A stretch of 38,147 nucleotides of DNA, taken from an uncultured Bacteroidales bacterium. Lineage in GTDB: Bacteria > Bacteroidota > Bacteroidia > Bacteroidales > Bacteroidaceae. The stretch is from positions 1-38,147 of the forward strand of contig CALDKD010000021.1 of the NCBI GenBank assembly GCA_937898885.1, read 5' to 3'. Below are positions 9,329 through 17,697 of the stretch, piece after piece; positions within the stretch are counted from its first letter, which is position 1; each line of letters starts with the position of its first letter. The notes below the pieces were generated by a model that worked only from the letters and a program-made list of their open reading frames with translations, did no database searches and was not told where the DNA came from. Made by a program: the position numbers and the translations under genes.

Positions 9329-9389
9329 AGAAAAAGCGTTGTAAAAACGTTGCAATTACGTCACAAGAGCATTGCAAACGTGTTTTTAC
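9327..9389 (-). terminator. Probable intrinsic terminator of the hisS operon
   Basis: Downstream of the hisS stop (9402) the minus strand can fold an imperfect hairpin. One arm is GTAAAAACACGTTTGCAAT (9371-9389) and the other is ATTGCAACGTTTTTAC (9341-9356), with a loop of about 14 bases and a small bulge. A T-rich run (TTTTTCTTTT, 9326-9335) follows a few bases later. The T run overlaps the -33 box of the next gene. Confidence 0.55.
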
Positions 9390-9401
9390 ACTATGAAAAT
9401 G

Positions 9402-10757
9402 TCAGCGGACCGCCTCCAGCAACTCTTCCACAGCCAGCAGTGTCTGCTCACCGCTCACCATATCCTTAAGAGTAACCTTTCCGGCGGCAAGCTCATCTGC
9501 TCCGACTATGGCCACGAACCTGACGCCTATCGCATTGGCGTATGCCATCTGCTTCTTCATCTTGGCGGCATCGGGATAAAGCTCCGCACTGATGCCGGCC
9601 TCTCTCAGACTGCTCAAGACATTCATACAAAAGTCAGTCTCGGCATCACCCATATTCAGGAAGAGGACTTTTGTTCCGGATACAGTAGCCTCAGGATAAA
9701 GATTCAGCTGATTCAAGACATCGTATATGCGGTCTGCACCGAAAGAAATGCCCACACCGCTGATGCCAGGCATTCCGAAGATGCCGGTGAGATTATCGTA
9801 ACGGCCACCGCCGCTTATGCTGCCAATCTCCACATCAAGGGCTTTTACCTCAAAAATGGCTCCTGTATAATAGTTCAGACCACGCGCAAGAGTCAAGTCA
9901 AGCTCAAGGGTATTCCTCAGAGTGGTCTTAGCTACTTTGTCCAAAATGATACGGCACTCCTCCACGCCCTTCAAACCGGTCTCGCTCTCTGCAAGGACAC
10001 TTTCTATGACGGCGAGTTTCTCCTGATTCGTTCCCTGAAGCTTGATTATAGGCTGCAGTTTGTCAACAGCATCCTGTGGAAGACCTTTCTCAAGAAGCTC
10101 GGCATTCACGTTATCAAGACCTATCTTATCCAGTTTGTCTATGGCAACCGTTATGTCGGTCATCTTATCCGCCTGACCGACAGACTCCGCCAGACCGGCA
10201 AGAATCTTTCTGTTGTTCATCTTGATGGCGACCCTCACGCCGAAACGGCTGAAAACAGTGTCAATCATCTGAATAAGCTCAATCTCGTAGAGAAGCGAGT
10301 CACTGCCTACCACATCGGCGTCGCACTGATAGAACTCACGGTACCGGCCCTTCTGCGGACGGTCGGCACGCCATACCGGCTGAATCTGGAAACGCTTGAA
10401 CGGGAACTGCAACTCCTCACGATGCATCACCACAAAACGGGCGAAAGGCACGGTAAGGTCATAGCGCAACCCCTTCTCGCAGAACCTCGACGCCAACTTC
10501 AGATGATTGCGGCTAAGGAGCTCCTCATCAGTGATGCCCTGGAAATAGTCTCCTGAGTTCTGAATCTTGAAAAGCAGTTTGTCGCCCTCCTCACCGTATT
10601 TTCCCATAAGTGTGGAGAGATTCTCCATTGACGGGGTCTCTATCTGACGGTAGCCGTACAGACGGAACACCTGGCGTATTGTGTCAAATATATAATTGCG
10701 ACGTGACATCTCCAATGGTGAGAAGTCGCGCGTACCCTTTGGTATGGATGGTTTCAT
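9402..10757 (-). CDS. hisS: Histidyl-tRNA synthetase
   Basis: 451 residues, the normal length for class IIa HisRS, which charges tRNA-His with histidine in the cytoplasm. The N-terminal GTRDF and motif 1 region are present. Motif 2 is RYREFYQCDADVVG. The two histidine-binding motifs specific to this enzyme are LARGLNYYTGAIFEV and SGGGRYDNLTGIFG. The C-terminal 90 residues (TKVLFLNMGD onward) form the anticodon-binding domain. The start codon lies 1 base after the stop of the zinc peptidase gene, so it is the last gene of the purA operon. A hairpin terminator follows. Only routine features are seen. Confidence 0.97.
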   Translation of the reverse strand: MKPSIPKGTRDFSPLEMSRRNYIFDTIRQVFRLYGYRQIETPSMENLSTLMGKYGEEGDKLLFKIQNSGDYFQGITDEELLSRNHLKLASRFCEKGLRYDLTVPFARFVVMHREELQFPFKRFQIQPVWRADRPQKGRYREFYQCDADVVGSDSLLYEIELIQMIDTVFSRFGVRVAIKMNNRKILAGLAESVGQADKMTDITVAIDKLDKIGLDNVNAELLEKGLPQDAVDKLQPIIKLQGTNQEKLAVIESVLAESETGLKGVEECRIILDKVAKTTLRNTLELDLTLARGLNYYTGAIFEVKALDVEIGSISGGGRYDNLTGIFGMPGISGVGISFGADRIYDVLNQLNLYPEATVSGTKVLFLNMGDAETDFCMNVLSSLREAGISAELYPDAAKMKKQMAYANAIGVRFVAIVGADELAAGKVTLKDMVSGEQTLLAVEELLEAVR

Positions 10758-10758
10758 A

Positions 10759-11433
10759 TCAGTCTCTTCTTCCCATAAAAATCATTACGTAATAAAGCAG
10801 TGTGCCAAGTGATGAGAGCGCAGCAACCACGTATGTGTATGCGGCAGCCCTGAGTGCCTCCTCCGCAGGTTCTGTAGTATTGGCGGTAGCCACACCCGCG
10901 TGAGTCATCCAGCTGATGGCACGACGGCTGGCGTCAATCTCCACAGGCAGTGTGACAAAACTGAAAAGAGTTGTCAGAGCGAACAGTATGATACCCGCCA
11001 GCATAATGCCCGGGAAATAATTAATAAGCAACATTCCTGCCAGCAGTACCCAGGTGACCCAGTTGGATGCGAACTGAACCACAGGTACCAGTGAGGACCT
11101 GAGCTGCAACGGCCCGTACGCCACGGCATGCTGGACGGCGTGACCGCACTCGTGCGCGGCGACGGCGGCTGCGGTTATGTTTCGTCCGTTATAGACATCG
11201 GTGCTTAGATTGACTGTTTTTTTCACTGGATCATAATGATCTGTCAGCTGTCCCTCAATGCAGGTTACGCGCACATCGTTGATGCCGTTCTCACGAAGCA
11301 TACGCATTGCCACATCACACCCGCGCTCTCCACCGGCGGTGGGAATGCCGGAGAACTGTTTGAACTTACGCTGAAGGTTAAGCTGGACGATATAGCTGGC
11401 TATGGCTATACCTATGAACAATATCCAATACAT
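10759..11433 (-). CDS. Zinc metallopeptidase, YugP-like (Zn_peptidase_2)
   Basis: 224 residues. A hydrophobic N-terminus (residues 1-17) anchors it to the membrane. The zinc motif HECGH is at 94-98 in the context TAAAVAAHECGHAVQHA, which is diagnostic for the YugP/Zn_peptidase_2 family. Two or three more membrane segments follow at about 118-165 and at the C-terminus. The substrate of this family is not known. The ATG overlaps the purA stop by one base and hisS begins two bases after this gene ends, so it is translated within the same operon. The family call is firm and no function beyond membrane proteolysis can be given. Confidence 0.93.
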   Translation of the reverse strand: MYWILFIGIAIASYIVQLNLQRKFKQFSGIPTAGGERGCDVAMRMLRENGINDVRVTCIEGQLTDHYDPVKKTVNLSTDVYNGRNITAAAVAAHECGHAVQHAVAYGPLQLRSSLVPVVQFASNWVTWVLLAGMLLINYFPGIMLAGIILFALTTLFSFVTLPVEIDASRRAISWMTHAGVATANTTEPAEEALRAAAYTYVVAALSSLGTLLYYVMIFMGRRD

Positions 11434-12710
11434 TACTTGCCTCTTACTATTGTCTGGTTACGGTCGGGACCTACTGAAATGATAGATACAGGAGTCTCAA
11501 GATACTCCTCCAGGAATGTGATGTAGTTATTGAACTCCTCAGGGAACTCATCCTCGTGCCTCATCTTGCAAAGCTCTGTCTGCCAGCCGGGAAGCTCCTC
11601 GTAAACCGGTTTCGTGCCCTCACAGTCGAACGGGAACTCATCGGTCTGGGTACCGTCCGGCAGTATGTATGCCACACAAGCCTTTATTGTCTTGAAAGTA
11701 TCAAGGACGTCGCTCTTCATAAGGATGATGTCTGTAACGCCGTTCAGGCGCACGGCATATCTCAAGGCCACAAGATCTACCCAGCCGCAACGACGGCGAC
11801 GGCCGGTAACGGCCCCGAACTCAAAGCCACGGTCTGACATTGCCTGACCATCGGCATCGAAAAGCTCAGTAGGGAATGGTCCGCTGCCTACACGGGTGCA
11901 ATACGCCTTCATTATACCGAACACACGGCCAATATTGCCAGGAGCCACGCCAAGTCCGGTGCAGGCACCCGCACATACGGTATTTGATGATGTGACGAAA
12001 GGATATGAGCCGAAATCAATGTCCAGCATTGTACCCTGGGCACCCTCGCAAAGCACGCTCTTGCCCTCGCGGAGCGTATTGTGAACGAAATGCTCGCTGT
12101 CGATGAACTTGAACTGACGCATATACTCAATGCCGTCGCGCCAGGCCGGCTCGGTCTGTGAGAGGTCGTACTCAAAGCCAAGCGACGCGAGAGTACGCTC
12201 GTGCGATGCCTTGACAGCGTTGTACTTCTGCTCGAAGTCCGGAGTGAGCAGGTCACCTACGCGAAGACCTGTGCGCGCTACCTTGTCGGTATATGTAGGA
12301 CCGATGCCACGGCCGGTAGTACCTACCTTGCCAGAGCCCTTGGATGCCTCCAGAGCGCTGTCCATAAGCCTGTGCGTAGGAAGTATCAGATGGGCCTTCT
12401 TGGATATGAGCAGTCTGTCCTTCAGATTGACTCCGGCATTCTCAAGCGCGGTTGCCTCGGCCTTGAACAAAGCTGCGTCAAGAACCATTCCATTACCGAT
12501 GATATTAACCTTGTCACCCTGGAACACACCCGACGGAATTGACTTCAGCACGAACTTCTTGCCGTCAAACTCAAGTGTATGACCTGCGTTGGGACCACCC
12601 TGAAAACGCGCTACAACATCATATCCCGGTGTCAGGACATCCACTACCTTTCCTTTTCCCTCATCTCCCCACTGGAGACCGAGCAGAACATCAACTTTAC
12701 TCTGTGTCAT
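11433..12710 (-). CDS. purA: Adenylosuccinate synthetase
   Basis: 425 residues, normal length. PurA joins IMP and aspartate using GTP to give adenylosuccinate, the first committed step to AMP. The N-terminal P-loop is GLQWGDEGKGKVVDV, which contains the catalytic aspartate. GGPNAGHTL carries the catalytic histidine. The IMP-site segment GVAPGNIGRVFG and the signature TGRRRRCGWVDLVALRYA are also present. The start overlaps the end of the Fur-family gene by 4 bases, indicating translational coupling. Regulation of purA in an operon behind a Fur-type regulator is suggestive but not shown by any visible operator. Confidence 0.97.
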   Translation of the reverse strand: MTQSKVDVLLGLQWGDEGKGKVVDVLTPGYDVVARFQGGPNAGHTLEFDGKKFVLKSIPSGVFQGDKVNIIGNGMVLDAALFKAEATALENAGVNLKDRLLISKKAHLILPTHRLMDSALEASKGSGKVGTTGRGIGPTYTDKVARTGLRVGDLLTPDFEQKYNAVKASHERTLASLGFEYDLSQTEPAWRDGIEYMRQFKFIDSEHFVHNTLREGKSVLCEGAQGTMLDIDFGSYPFVTSSNTVCAGACTGLGVAPGNIGRVFGIMKAYCTRVGSGPFPTELFDADGQAMSDRGFEFGAVTGRRRRCGWVDLVALRYAVRLNGVTDIILMKSDVLDTFKTIKACVAYILPDGTQTDEFPFDCEGTKPVYEELPGWQTELCKMRHEDEFPEEFNNYITFLEEYLETPVSIISVGPDRNQTIVRGK

Positions 12711-13198
12711 ATCTTATTTTTTGTCTCTTTTTTCTTGTTTTTGCGTTTAATGGCACTATTGCATCTGGCACAAGTACCATATACATACAGCGTATAGCTC
12801 TCCGCGGAGAACCTGCCTGTCTTGATCTCGGAGAGAGCACGCATAAGTTTGTCATTGTGCAGTTCCCTGATTGACCCGCATTTGTTGCAGATAAGATGGA
12901 AATGTGAGCTGCCGGTGACTACCGCTTTCTCGTACTCAGCCTTCTCAGCCAGCCGGTGACGCACAATCAGCCCGGCATCGACAAGCATATTGACAGTATT
13001 ATAGACCGTAGCCCTGCTTACCACAAAATGGCACTCATCCACCATCTTCTGATGCAGCTCCTCAAGAGAGAAATGCCCGTCGGCAGAATATATTGCCTCC
13101 AGAATGGCGAAACGCTCCGGTGTCTTGCGCAGTTTGTGCTGACGCAGATATTCCTGGAACTTGCCAACCGCCAACTTGCCGTAATCAGTCGTCTCCAT
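12707..13198 (-). CDS. Fur-family transcriptional regulator
   Basis: 163 residues from the preferred start (METTDYGKLAVG). An in-frame ATG 18 bases upstream (13216) is possible but would increase the overlap with the previous gene from 14 to 32 bases. The winged-helix part contains RKTPERFAILEAIY and the recognition helix region SRATVYNTVNMLVDAG. The C-terminal dimer domain has HFHLICNKCG and a second CARC pair, the four cysteines that form the structural zinc site. The family includes Fur (iron), Zur (zinc) and PerR (peroxide); the sequence does not decide between them. Its lysine-rich tail (KRKNKKKETKNK) is short of any motif. It overlaps purA by 4 bases. Confidence 0.92.
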   Translation of the reverse strand: METTDYGKLAVGKFQEYLRQHKLRKTPERFAILEAIYSADGHFSLEELHQKMVDECHFVVSRATVYNTVNMLVDAGLIVRHRLAEKAEYEKAVVTGSSHFHLICNKCGSIRELHNDKLMRALSEIKTGRFSAESYTLYVYGTCARCNSAIKRKNKKKETKNKI

Positions 13199-13763
13199 AC
13201 TTCTCCGTGAAAACATTCAGGGCCGCGAGCGCGCCTTGCCTTGGAAGCAGGGCATCACCTTTTAAAGCCGCATCGGCCTGATCTCTAAGTTCTCTCTTAT
13301 AACTCTCAGCCATCTCACGTCCCTCACGCATCATGTTGGCGATGGTAAGGAAGCCGCAGTACTGCGCCATATCATCTGAGCCGGCCAGCCATCGGAAGGC
13401 CGTCTGCGAGGCATCTGGCATATAGGGGAACAAGTACTTGCAACACACCTCAGCCAAATCTGGATACTCAATGCTCTCCAGCCAGAAATCAGCCAGGCTT
13501 GAAGTGAGAGAGGCGTATGGCTGCAGCATTGCCGCCAGCATCTTGCACTCACGGCACTCCTGTCTCCACAAGCCCTGTGCGAGATCGTGCTCTCTCTCAT
13601 ATTCAGAGGCTATGGAACGAAGCTCGGGCAAAGAGACACCATAGCTCAGCTTATACACAATTCCGTGACGACGCATATCCTCTACCGACACGCCGTTCAT
13701 ATACAGTGTGAGCCTCTGCCTTATCTCAATTATCCTATCCTCAACTGCTCTCTTATCCATCAC
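13185..13763 (-). CDS. DNA alkylation repair protein, AlkD-like HEAT-repeat family
   Basis: 192 residues. The helical pattern and the blocks YKLSYGVSLPELRSIA, LWRQECRECKMLAAML, ADFWLESIEYPDLAEVCC and GFLTIANMM match the AlkD-like DNA glycosylase family. These proteins are built of HEAT-like repeats and remove bulky or positively charged alkylated bases. This member is slightly shorter than classic AlkD (about 230 residues), so catalytic activity is not assured. It starts with two Met codons; either could be used. The gene follows the AraC-type regulator by 40 bases and overlaps the Fur-type gene by 14 bases. Confidence 0.85.
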   Translation of the reverse strand: MMDKRAVEDRIIEIRQRLTLYMNGVSVEDMRRHGIVYKLSYGVSLPELRSIASEYEREHDLAQGLWRQECRECKMLAAMLQPYASLTSSLADFWLESIEYPDLAEVCCKYLFPYMPDASQTAFRWLAGSDDMAQYCGFLTIANMMREGREMAESYKRELRDQADAALKGDALLPRQGALAALNVFTEKYGDD

Positions 13764-13803
13764 ACGAGACTGACTGAAACCCCGTCCGCCTTCGGAACCT
13801 TAC

Positions 13804-14235
13804 TCAGGAATGCATACTGCGATACTTATGCGGGGCTATTCCCTTATACTTGAAGAACGCCGCATAAAAGGACTGACGGTTCGAGAAACCGACCGCGGTT
13901 CCTATCTCCTCCATCGTCATCTCCTTGAACCGCTTGTCAGTGAGCATATGCTGGGCATCCCTGATTCTGAACTCATTTACAAGGCAGGAATAATTCTGAC
14001 CGAATCTGGAATTGATCACAGCGGAGAGATAACGGGGGTTGGTATCCAGCTCCTTCGCAAGCTTTTGCGCGGAATACTCCGGATCACGATACTTCTTTCC
14101 TGCCACCACGATTGCCAGAATCTTGTCATACAACTCATCTGCCAGCTCCGGCTTAATCAACTTCCTGTACGCCGCGTCTTTCTGCGACGAGTCCTTGATT
14201 TTGTAAGGCTTTGAATCTTTAGCTTCCATATTCAC
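13804..14235 (-). CDS. Small AraC-family DNA-binding protein
   Basis: 143 residues, consisting of a charged N-terminal stretch (about 45 residues) and a complete C-terminal AraC/XylS double helix-turn-helix. The first HTH is SAQKLAKELDTNPRYLSAVI and the second is TMEEIGTAVGFSNRQSFYAA, ending in the typical F-K-x-x-G-x-x-P-x-x-Y signature (FFKYKGIAPHKYR). There is no effector-binding or receiver domain, so it looks like a stand-alone DNA binder. Binding by itself and response to an unknown partner are both possible. It is the first gene of the minus-strand operon ending in hisS and is divergent from dnaG. Related short AraC proteins in Bacteroidota are often the output parts of membrane sensors; no such sensor is next to it. 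Confidence 0.88.
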   Translation of the reverse strand: MNMEAKDSKPYKIKDSSQKDAAYRKLIKPELADELYDKILAIVVAGKKYRDPEYSAQKLAKELDTNPRYLSAVINSRFGQNYSCLVNEFRIRDAQHMLTDKRFKEMTMEEIGTAVGFSNRQSFYAAFFKYKGIAPHKYRSMHS

Positions 14236-14258
14236 TATCTGTAAGTTTTATGCTTCTG

Positions 14259-14290
14259 CAAAATAATGCATTTTCAGATGATTTTGCAAA
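14259..14290 (-). promoter_or_regulatory. Probable promoter of the AraC-to-hisS operon
   Basis: On the minus strand TTTG (14287-14290) is followed after 20 bases by TTATTTTG (14259-14266), one mismatch from TAnnTTTG. The leader to the ATG at 14235 is about 20 bases. The spacing fits the Bacteroidota sigma factor; the -7 mismatch lowers confidence. Confidence 0.5.
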
Positions 14291-14392
14291 AAAATATGTA
14301 CAAAAAATCTAAAAACAGGACAAGCCGCTCCGTTGTTGAAAACGTGTTGATATATAGTTTCCCCGAAAGCCGCCCGAAAGGGCTCTTTTTGC

Positions 14393-14400
14393 TACTTTTG
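14393..14400 (+). promoter_or_regulatory. -7 element for dnaG
   Basis: TACTTTTG is a full match to TAnnTTTG and lies 30 bases before the dnaG ATG. No TTTG is found at 19 to 21 bases upstream. Just upstream a short GC hairpin, GCCC-GAAA-GGGC (14373-14384 region), is followed by a T run. It lies before the transcription start and is not a terminator of any visible gene. Confidence 0.55.
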
Positions 14401-14429
14401 CCTGTGATGACAACCACTCCGACGCTGAT

Positions 14430-16451
14430 ATGATAGACCAGATGACAATAGAGAAAGTGCTTGACGCCGCCAACATAGTTGACGTGGTGTCACAGTTCGT
14501 CACATTGCGCAAGCGTGGTGTCAACTATGTGGGTCTGTGTCCTTTCCACAACGAGAAGACTCCATCGTTCTACGTCTCACCGTCTAAGGGAATATGCAAG
14601 TGCTTCAGTTGCGGCAAGGGAGGAAATGTCATTCATTTCATCAAGGAGCACGAGCAGCTGACTTATCAGAAAGCCGTTGAATGGCTGGCAGACAAATACA
14701 ATATTCCATACACCAGACGTGAGCTTACCCCTGAGGAGAAGCTGCGGCAGGATGAGCGCGAGTCTCTGTTTATAGTGAACGAGTTTGCACGCGGATGGTT
14801 TCAGGATATGCTCAGGAATACAGAGGCGGGGAGAGCCATCGGTATGGCATATTTCCGCAAGCGTGGATTCCGCGATGACATCATTGAGAAATTCCAGTTA
14901 GGCTACTCGCCGGACAAGGGCGATGCACTGGCAAGCGCCGCTTTGGCAAAGGGTTACCGCAAGGAGTACCTGATAGCGACCGGCCTGTGCTACGAACGCG
15001 ATGACCACTCCCTGAGAGACCGTTTCAGAGGGAGAGTGATCTTTCCTGTCAACTCCGTATCGGGCAAGATAGTGGCGTTCGGGGGAAGAGTGATGGAAAG
15101 CAATGCGAAAGTAGCCAAATACGTAAACTCGCCTGAGTCCTCCATCTACAAAAAGAGCAACGAATTGTATGGATTATTCCAGGCAAGGCAGGCAATTGTG
15201 AAAAAAGACCGTTGCTTCCTGGTGGAGGGCTATGCCGATGTCATCTCCATGCACCAGGCCGGCGTGGAGAATGTGGTCGCATCAAGCGGTACATCACTCA
15301 CATCAGGACAGATAAGGCTGATACACCGGTTCACAGACAACATCACTGTCCTGTACGATGGTGATATGGCGGGTATAAAGGCTTCCATCCGAGGCATTGA
15401 CATGCTGCTTGAGGAGGGTATGAATGTAAAGGTTCTTCTGCTCCCAGACGGAGAGGATCCGGACAGTTTCGCACGCGGGAGAAGCGCTACCGAGTTCCAA
15501 CAGTACATAGACAGTCATCAAGTTGATTTCATCCGTTTCAAGGTAAGGTTGCTTATGGAGGAGGCTGCAGGTGACCCAATCCGCAGGGCTAATCTCATAA
15601 AGGAGATCAACACAAGCATATCAGTCATTCCTGATCAGGTAGTGCGCTCTGTATATATCCGCGAGTGCAGTCAGATACTGCAGACCGACGAGAGAATGCT
15701 GATATCGGAGATAAACAATCTGCGGAGGCAGGGCACGACTACCGTAAGGCAATATACGGTCAATGACAGCCAGGCGGCGCAGACAATGGAGTCTGAGCGA
15801 CAAATCCAGCCAGAGCAGGCCGGTTCTCAGGAGGAGGCGGTCCAGGCTGAGGTCACAGACCCCACTGAGGAGTTACGAAAGCAAGTAAGGGCTTTGCTCC
15901 GCTCAGACAAGGCAGGGATAGCGGACAAGGAGAAAATGCTTGCCAGGCTGCTGGTAAGATACGGAGAGAGAGTCTGTTGCTACACCTCATATCAGGACAA
16001 CGACGAGTATCCTATGAGAGTAGGCGAATACATTATGGGGACTATGCAGAACGACGGGCTGTCTTTCTGCCATCCAGTCTATCATAGGATGGCGGCTCTA
16101 TATATGGAGCATTATCGCGATGAGGGTTTCGTAAGCGAGAGATTCTTCCTCTCGAACCCGGACAGCGTGATAAGCCTTACAGCCGCAAGCCTCATAGAGG
16201 ACCGTTACCAGCTGAGCAGCATATACAAGGAGACACGTGGTCTCAGTGATGAGGAGAATCTTTTCGGAATAACCTGTCACATCATTACGGACTACCAGCT
16301 GGCCGTGGTCAATTACGAGATAAAAAGCGTGGAGAGCAAGATGCAGATGCCTGATGTCACCGACTTTATGGAATTGCAAAAAGAGTACCAGACCCTTCTC
16401 TCAGCGAGAAACAGTCTGGCACGCAAGCTTGGTGACAGGATTACCACCTGA
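14430..16451 (+). CDS. dnaG: DNA primase
   Basis: 673 residues. DnaG makes the RNA primers for replication. The N-terminal zinc-binding domain has C37, H40, C58 and C61 (LCPFHNEKTPSF and CKCFSCGKGG). The RNA polymerase core follows with YFRKRGF, VNSVSGKIVAFGGR and KSNELYGL. The TOPRIM part carries VEGYADVISMHQAG and DGDMAGIKAS, the metal-binding acidic residues. The C-terminal third is poorly conserved and would hold the helicase-binding domain. The start could also be the Met four codons later (MTIEKVLDAANIVDVV). The gene is flanked by a divergent operon on the left and a convergent operon that ends 12 bases after its stop. Confidence 0.97.
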   Translation: MIDQMTIEKVLDAANIVDVVSQFVTLRKRGVNYVGLCPFHNEKTPSFYVSPSKGICKCFSCGKGGNVIHFIKEHEQLTYQKAVEWLADKYNIPYTRRELTPEEKLRQDERESLFIVNEFARGWFQDMLRNTEAGRAIGMAYFRKRGFRDDIIEKFQLGYSPDKGDALASAALAKGYRKEYLIATGLCYERDDHSLRDRFRGRVIFPVNSVSGKIVAFGGRVMESNAKVAKYVNSPESSIYKKSNELYGLFQARQAIVKKDRCFLVEGYADVISMHQAGVENVVASSGTSLTSGQIRLIHRFTDNITVLYDGDMAGIKASIRGIDMLLEEGMNVKVLLLPDGEDPDSFARGRSATEFQQYIDSHQVDFIRFKVRLLMEEAAGDPIRRANLIKEINTSISVIPDQVVRSVYIRECSQILQTDERMLISEINNLRRQGTTTVRQYTVNDSQAAQTMESERQIQPEQAGSQEEAVQAEVTDPTEELRKQVRALLRSDKAGIADKEKMLARLLVRYGERVCCYTSYQDNDEYPMRVGEYIMGTMQNDGLSFCHPVYHRMAALYMEHYRDEGFVSERFFLSNPDSVISLTAASLIEDRYQLSSIYKETRGLSDEENLFGITCHIITDYQLAVVNYEIKSVESKMQMPDVTDFMELQKEYQTLLSARNSLARKLGDRITT

Positions 16452-16463
16452 TTACCTTACGGT

Positions 16464-16922
16464 TCAGAACTTCAGGTTTATCTCCTGATTCCTGAGAATG
16501 ATAACACCCTTGTATGGCGTATCCTTCTTGAGAGTACGCATAACATCGTATGCCTCCTCGTAATGAAGGAAATCACCTACGGTACACAGCCATCTGGGCG
16601 ACTTGAACACGGTATATACAGGAAGCTCAGGATAGTTTATCTTAATATACGTCTCAGCCTCGTGAGCCCTGGAACGGGCCTCGCGGGTATTATTTCCCGC
16701 GAAAACCTGTATCCTATAACCAATTGCCTTTATCTGCCCTTCCTCAGTACCCTCAACACGATGTCCTATCAGGCTGTCAAGACGTGCGTCACACTCAATG
16801 TGAATACAACCCTGACCTGGAACATCCTCCTCCAGTTGCTCGACAAAGGTTTGCTTTTGCGCCGCAACCGATAATGCAGAGAGAAGGAACAGCAGAAAAA
16901 GACCTGACTTTCCCATCATCAT
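16464..16922 (-). CDS. SPOR-domain secreted protein
   Basis: 152 residues. An N-terminal signal peptide ends after SVAA (about residue 21) with three Met codons at the start. Residues about 68-145 form a SPOR domain: YRIQVFAGNNTREARSRAHE, YPELPVYTVFKSPRWLCTVG, and YEEAYDVMRTLKKDTPYKG. SPOR domains bind denuded glycan strands of peptidoglycan, often at the division site. The ATG overlaps the tpiA stop by 4 bases, so it is translationally coupled to tpiA and is the last gene of its operon. The region between signal peptide and SPOR domain is short (about 45 residues), so the protein is little more than a peptidoglycan-binding unit in the periplasm. Confidence 0.9.
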   Translation of the reverse strand: MMMGKSGLFLLFLLSALSVAAQKQTFVEQLEEDVPGQGCIHIECDARLDSLIGHRVEGTEEGQIKAIGYRIQVFAGNNTREARSRAHEAETYIKINYPELPVYTVFKSPRWLCTVGDFLHYEEAYDVMRTLKKDTPYKGVIILRNQEINLKF

Positions 16923-17677
16923 TTCCAGGCATCGATGATACCCTTGAAGTCAGCAGCCTTGAGAGAGGCGCCGCCTATCAGGCCACCGTCAACATCAGGA
17001 TTGGCAAACAGTTCCTTGGCATTTGAAGGCTTGCAACTGCCGCCATAGAGGATTGAGCAATCATCTGCGACAGCCTTGCCATACTTACCCTCAATCTTTG
17101 AGCGGATGAAGGCGTGCATCTCCTCAGCCTGCTCAGATGTTGCTGTCAGGCCTGTACCAATAGCCCAAACCGGCTCGTAAGCGATTACAATCTTACCGAA
17201 GTCCTCTGCAGAGAGATTGAACAGAGCGCCCTCAAGCTGGCTCTCCACAACCTTGTTCTGAATGCCTGCCACACGCTCGTCCTTAACCTCACCAACACAG
17301 AAAATAGGTGTCAGACCATTGGCGAGAGCCAGAAGAACCTTCTCCTTGAGAATCTCGTTTGTCTCGTGATAGTATGCGCGACGCTCTGAATGGCCAAGAA
17401 TGCAATACTTGGCTCCAGTTGATGCCACCATAGAGGCTGATACCTCACCGGTATATGCGCCTGACTCCTTGTCCGCGCAGTTCTCGGCACCGATACCTAT
17501 CAATGCAGGGTTAACCAGCGGAGTAACTGATGCCAGATGAATAAACGGAGTGCAAACCACCACATCACAAGCTGGTTTGTCTGCCTCAAGAGCAGCGTTA
17601 ATCTCCTTTACCAACTCAATTCCCTCCTGGAGACTCTTGTTCATCTTCCAGTTTCCTGCAACAATTTTCTTTCTCAT
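16919..17677 (-). CDS. tpiA: Triosephosphate isomerase
   Basis: 252 residues, normal length. TpiA interconverts dihydroxyacetone phosphate and glyceraldehyde 3-phosphate in glycolysis. All catalytic residues are present: K12 in AGNWKMN, H96 in ILGHSERR and E168 in IAYEPVWAIGTG. The phosphate-binding C-terminal loop is GGSCKPSNAKEL and GGASLKAADF. It sits 20 bases after the DoxX-like gene and overlaps the SPOR gene by 4 bases. Only routine features are seen. Confidence 0.98.
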   Translation of the reverse strand: MRKKIVAGNWKMNKSLQEGIELVKEINAALEADKPACDVVVCTPFIHLASVTPLVNPALIGIGAENCADKESGAYTGEVSASMVASTGAKYCILGHSERRAYYHETNEILKEKVLLALANGLTPIFCVGEVKDERVAGIQNKVVESQLEGALFNLSAEDFGKIVIAYEPVWAIGTGLTATSEQAEEMHAFIRSKIEGKYGKAVADDCSILYGGSCKPSNAKELFANPDVDGGLIGGASLKAADFKGIIDAWK

Positions 17678-17697
17678 TTCAGTAAATATTTAGTTTG

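Noticed and set aside
9372..10556. 394-codon open frame on the plus strand
   Set aside because: It is antisense to hisS, which is certain; no motif or promoter supports it.
14365..14392. GC hairpin with T run before dnaG, considered as a terminator
   Set aside because: No plus-strand gene ends upstream of it, and it lies before the dnaG -7 element, so it would not be transcribed from that promoter.
16452..16463. Possible missing folE gene between the SPOR gene and dnaG
   Set aside because: I recall folE near these genes in some Bacteroides, but I cannot verify it here, and the 12-base gap shows no trace of a deletion.
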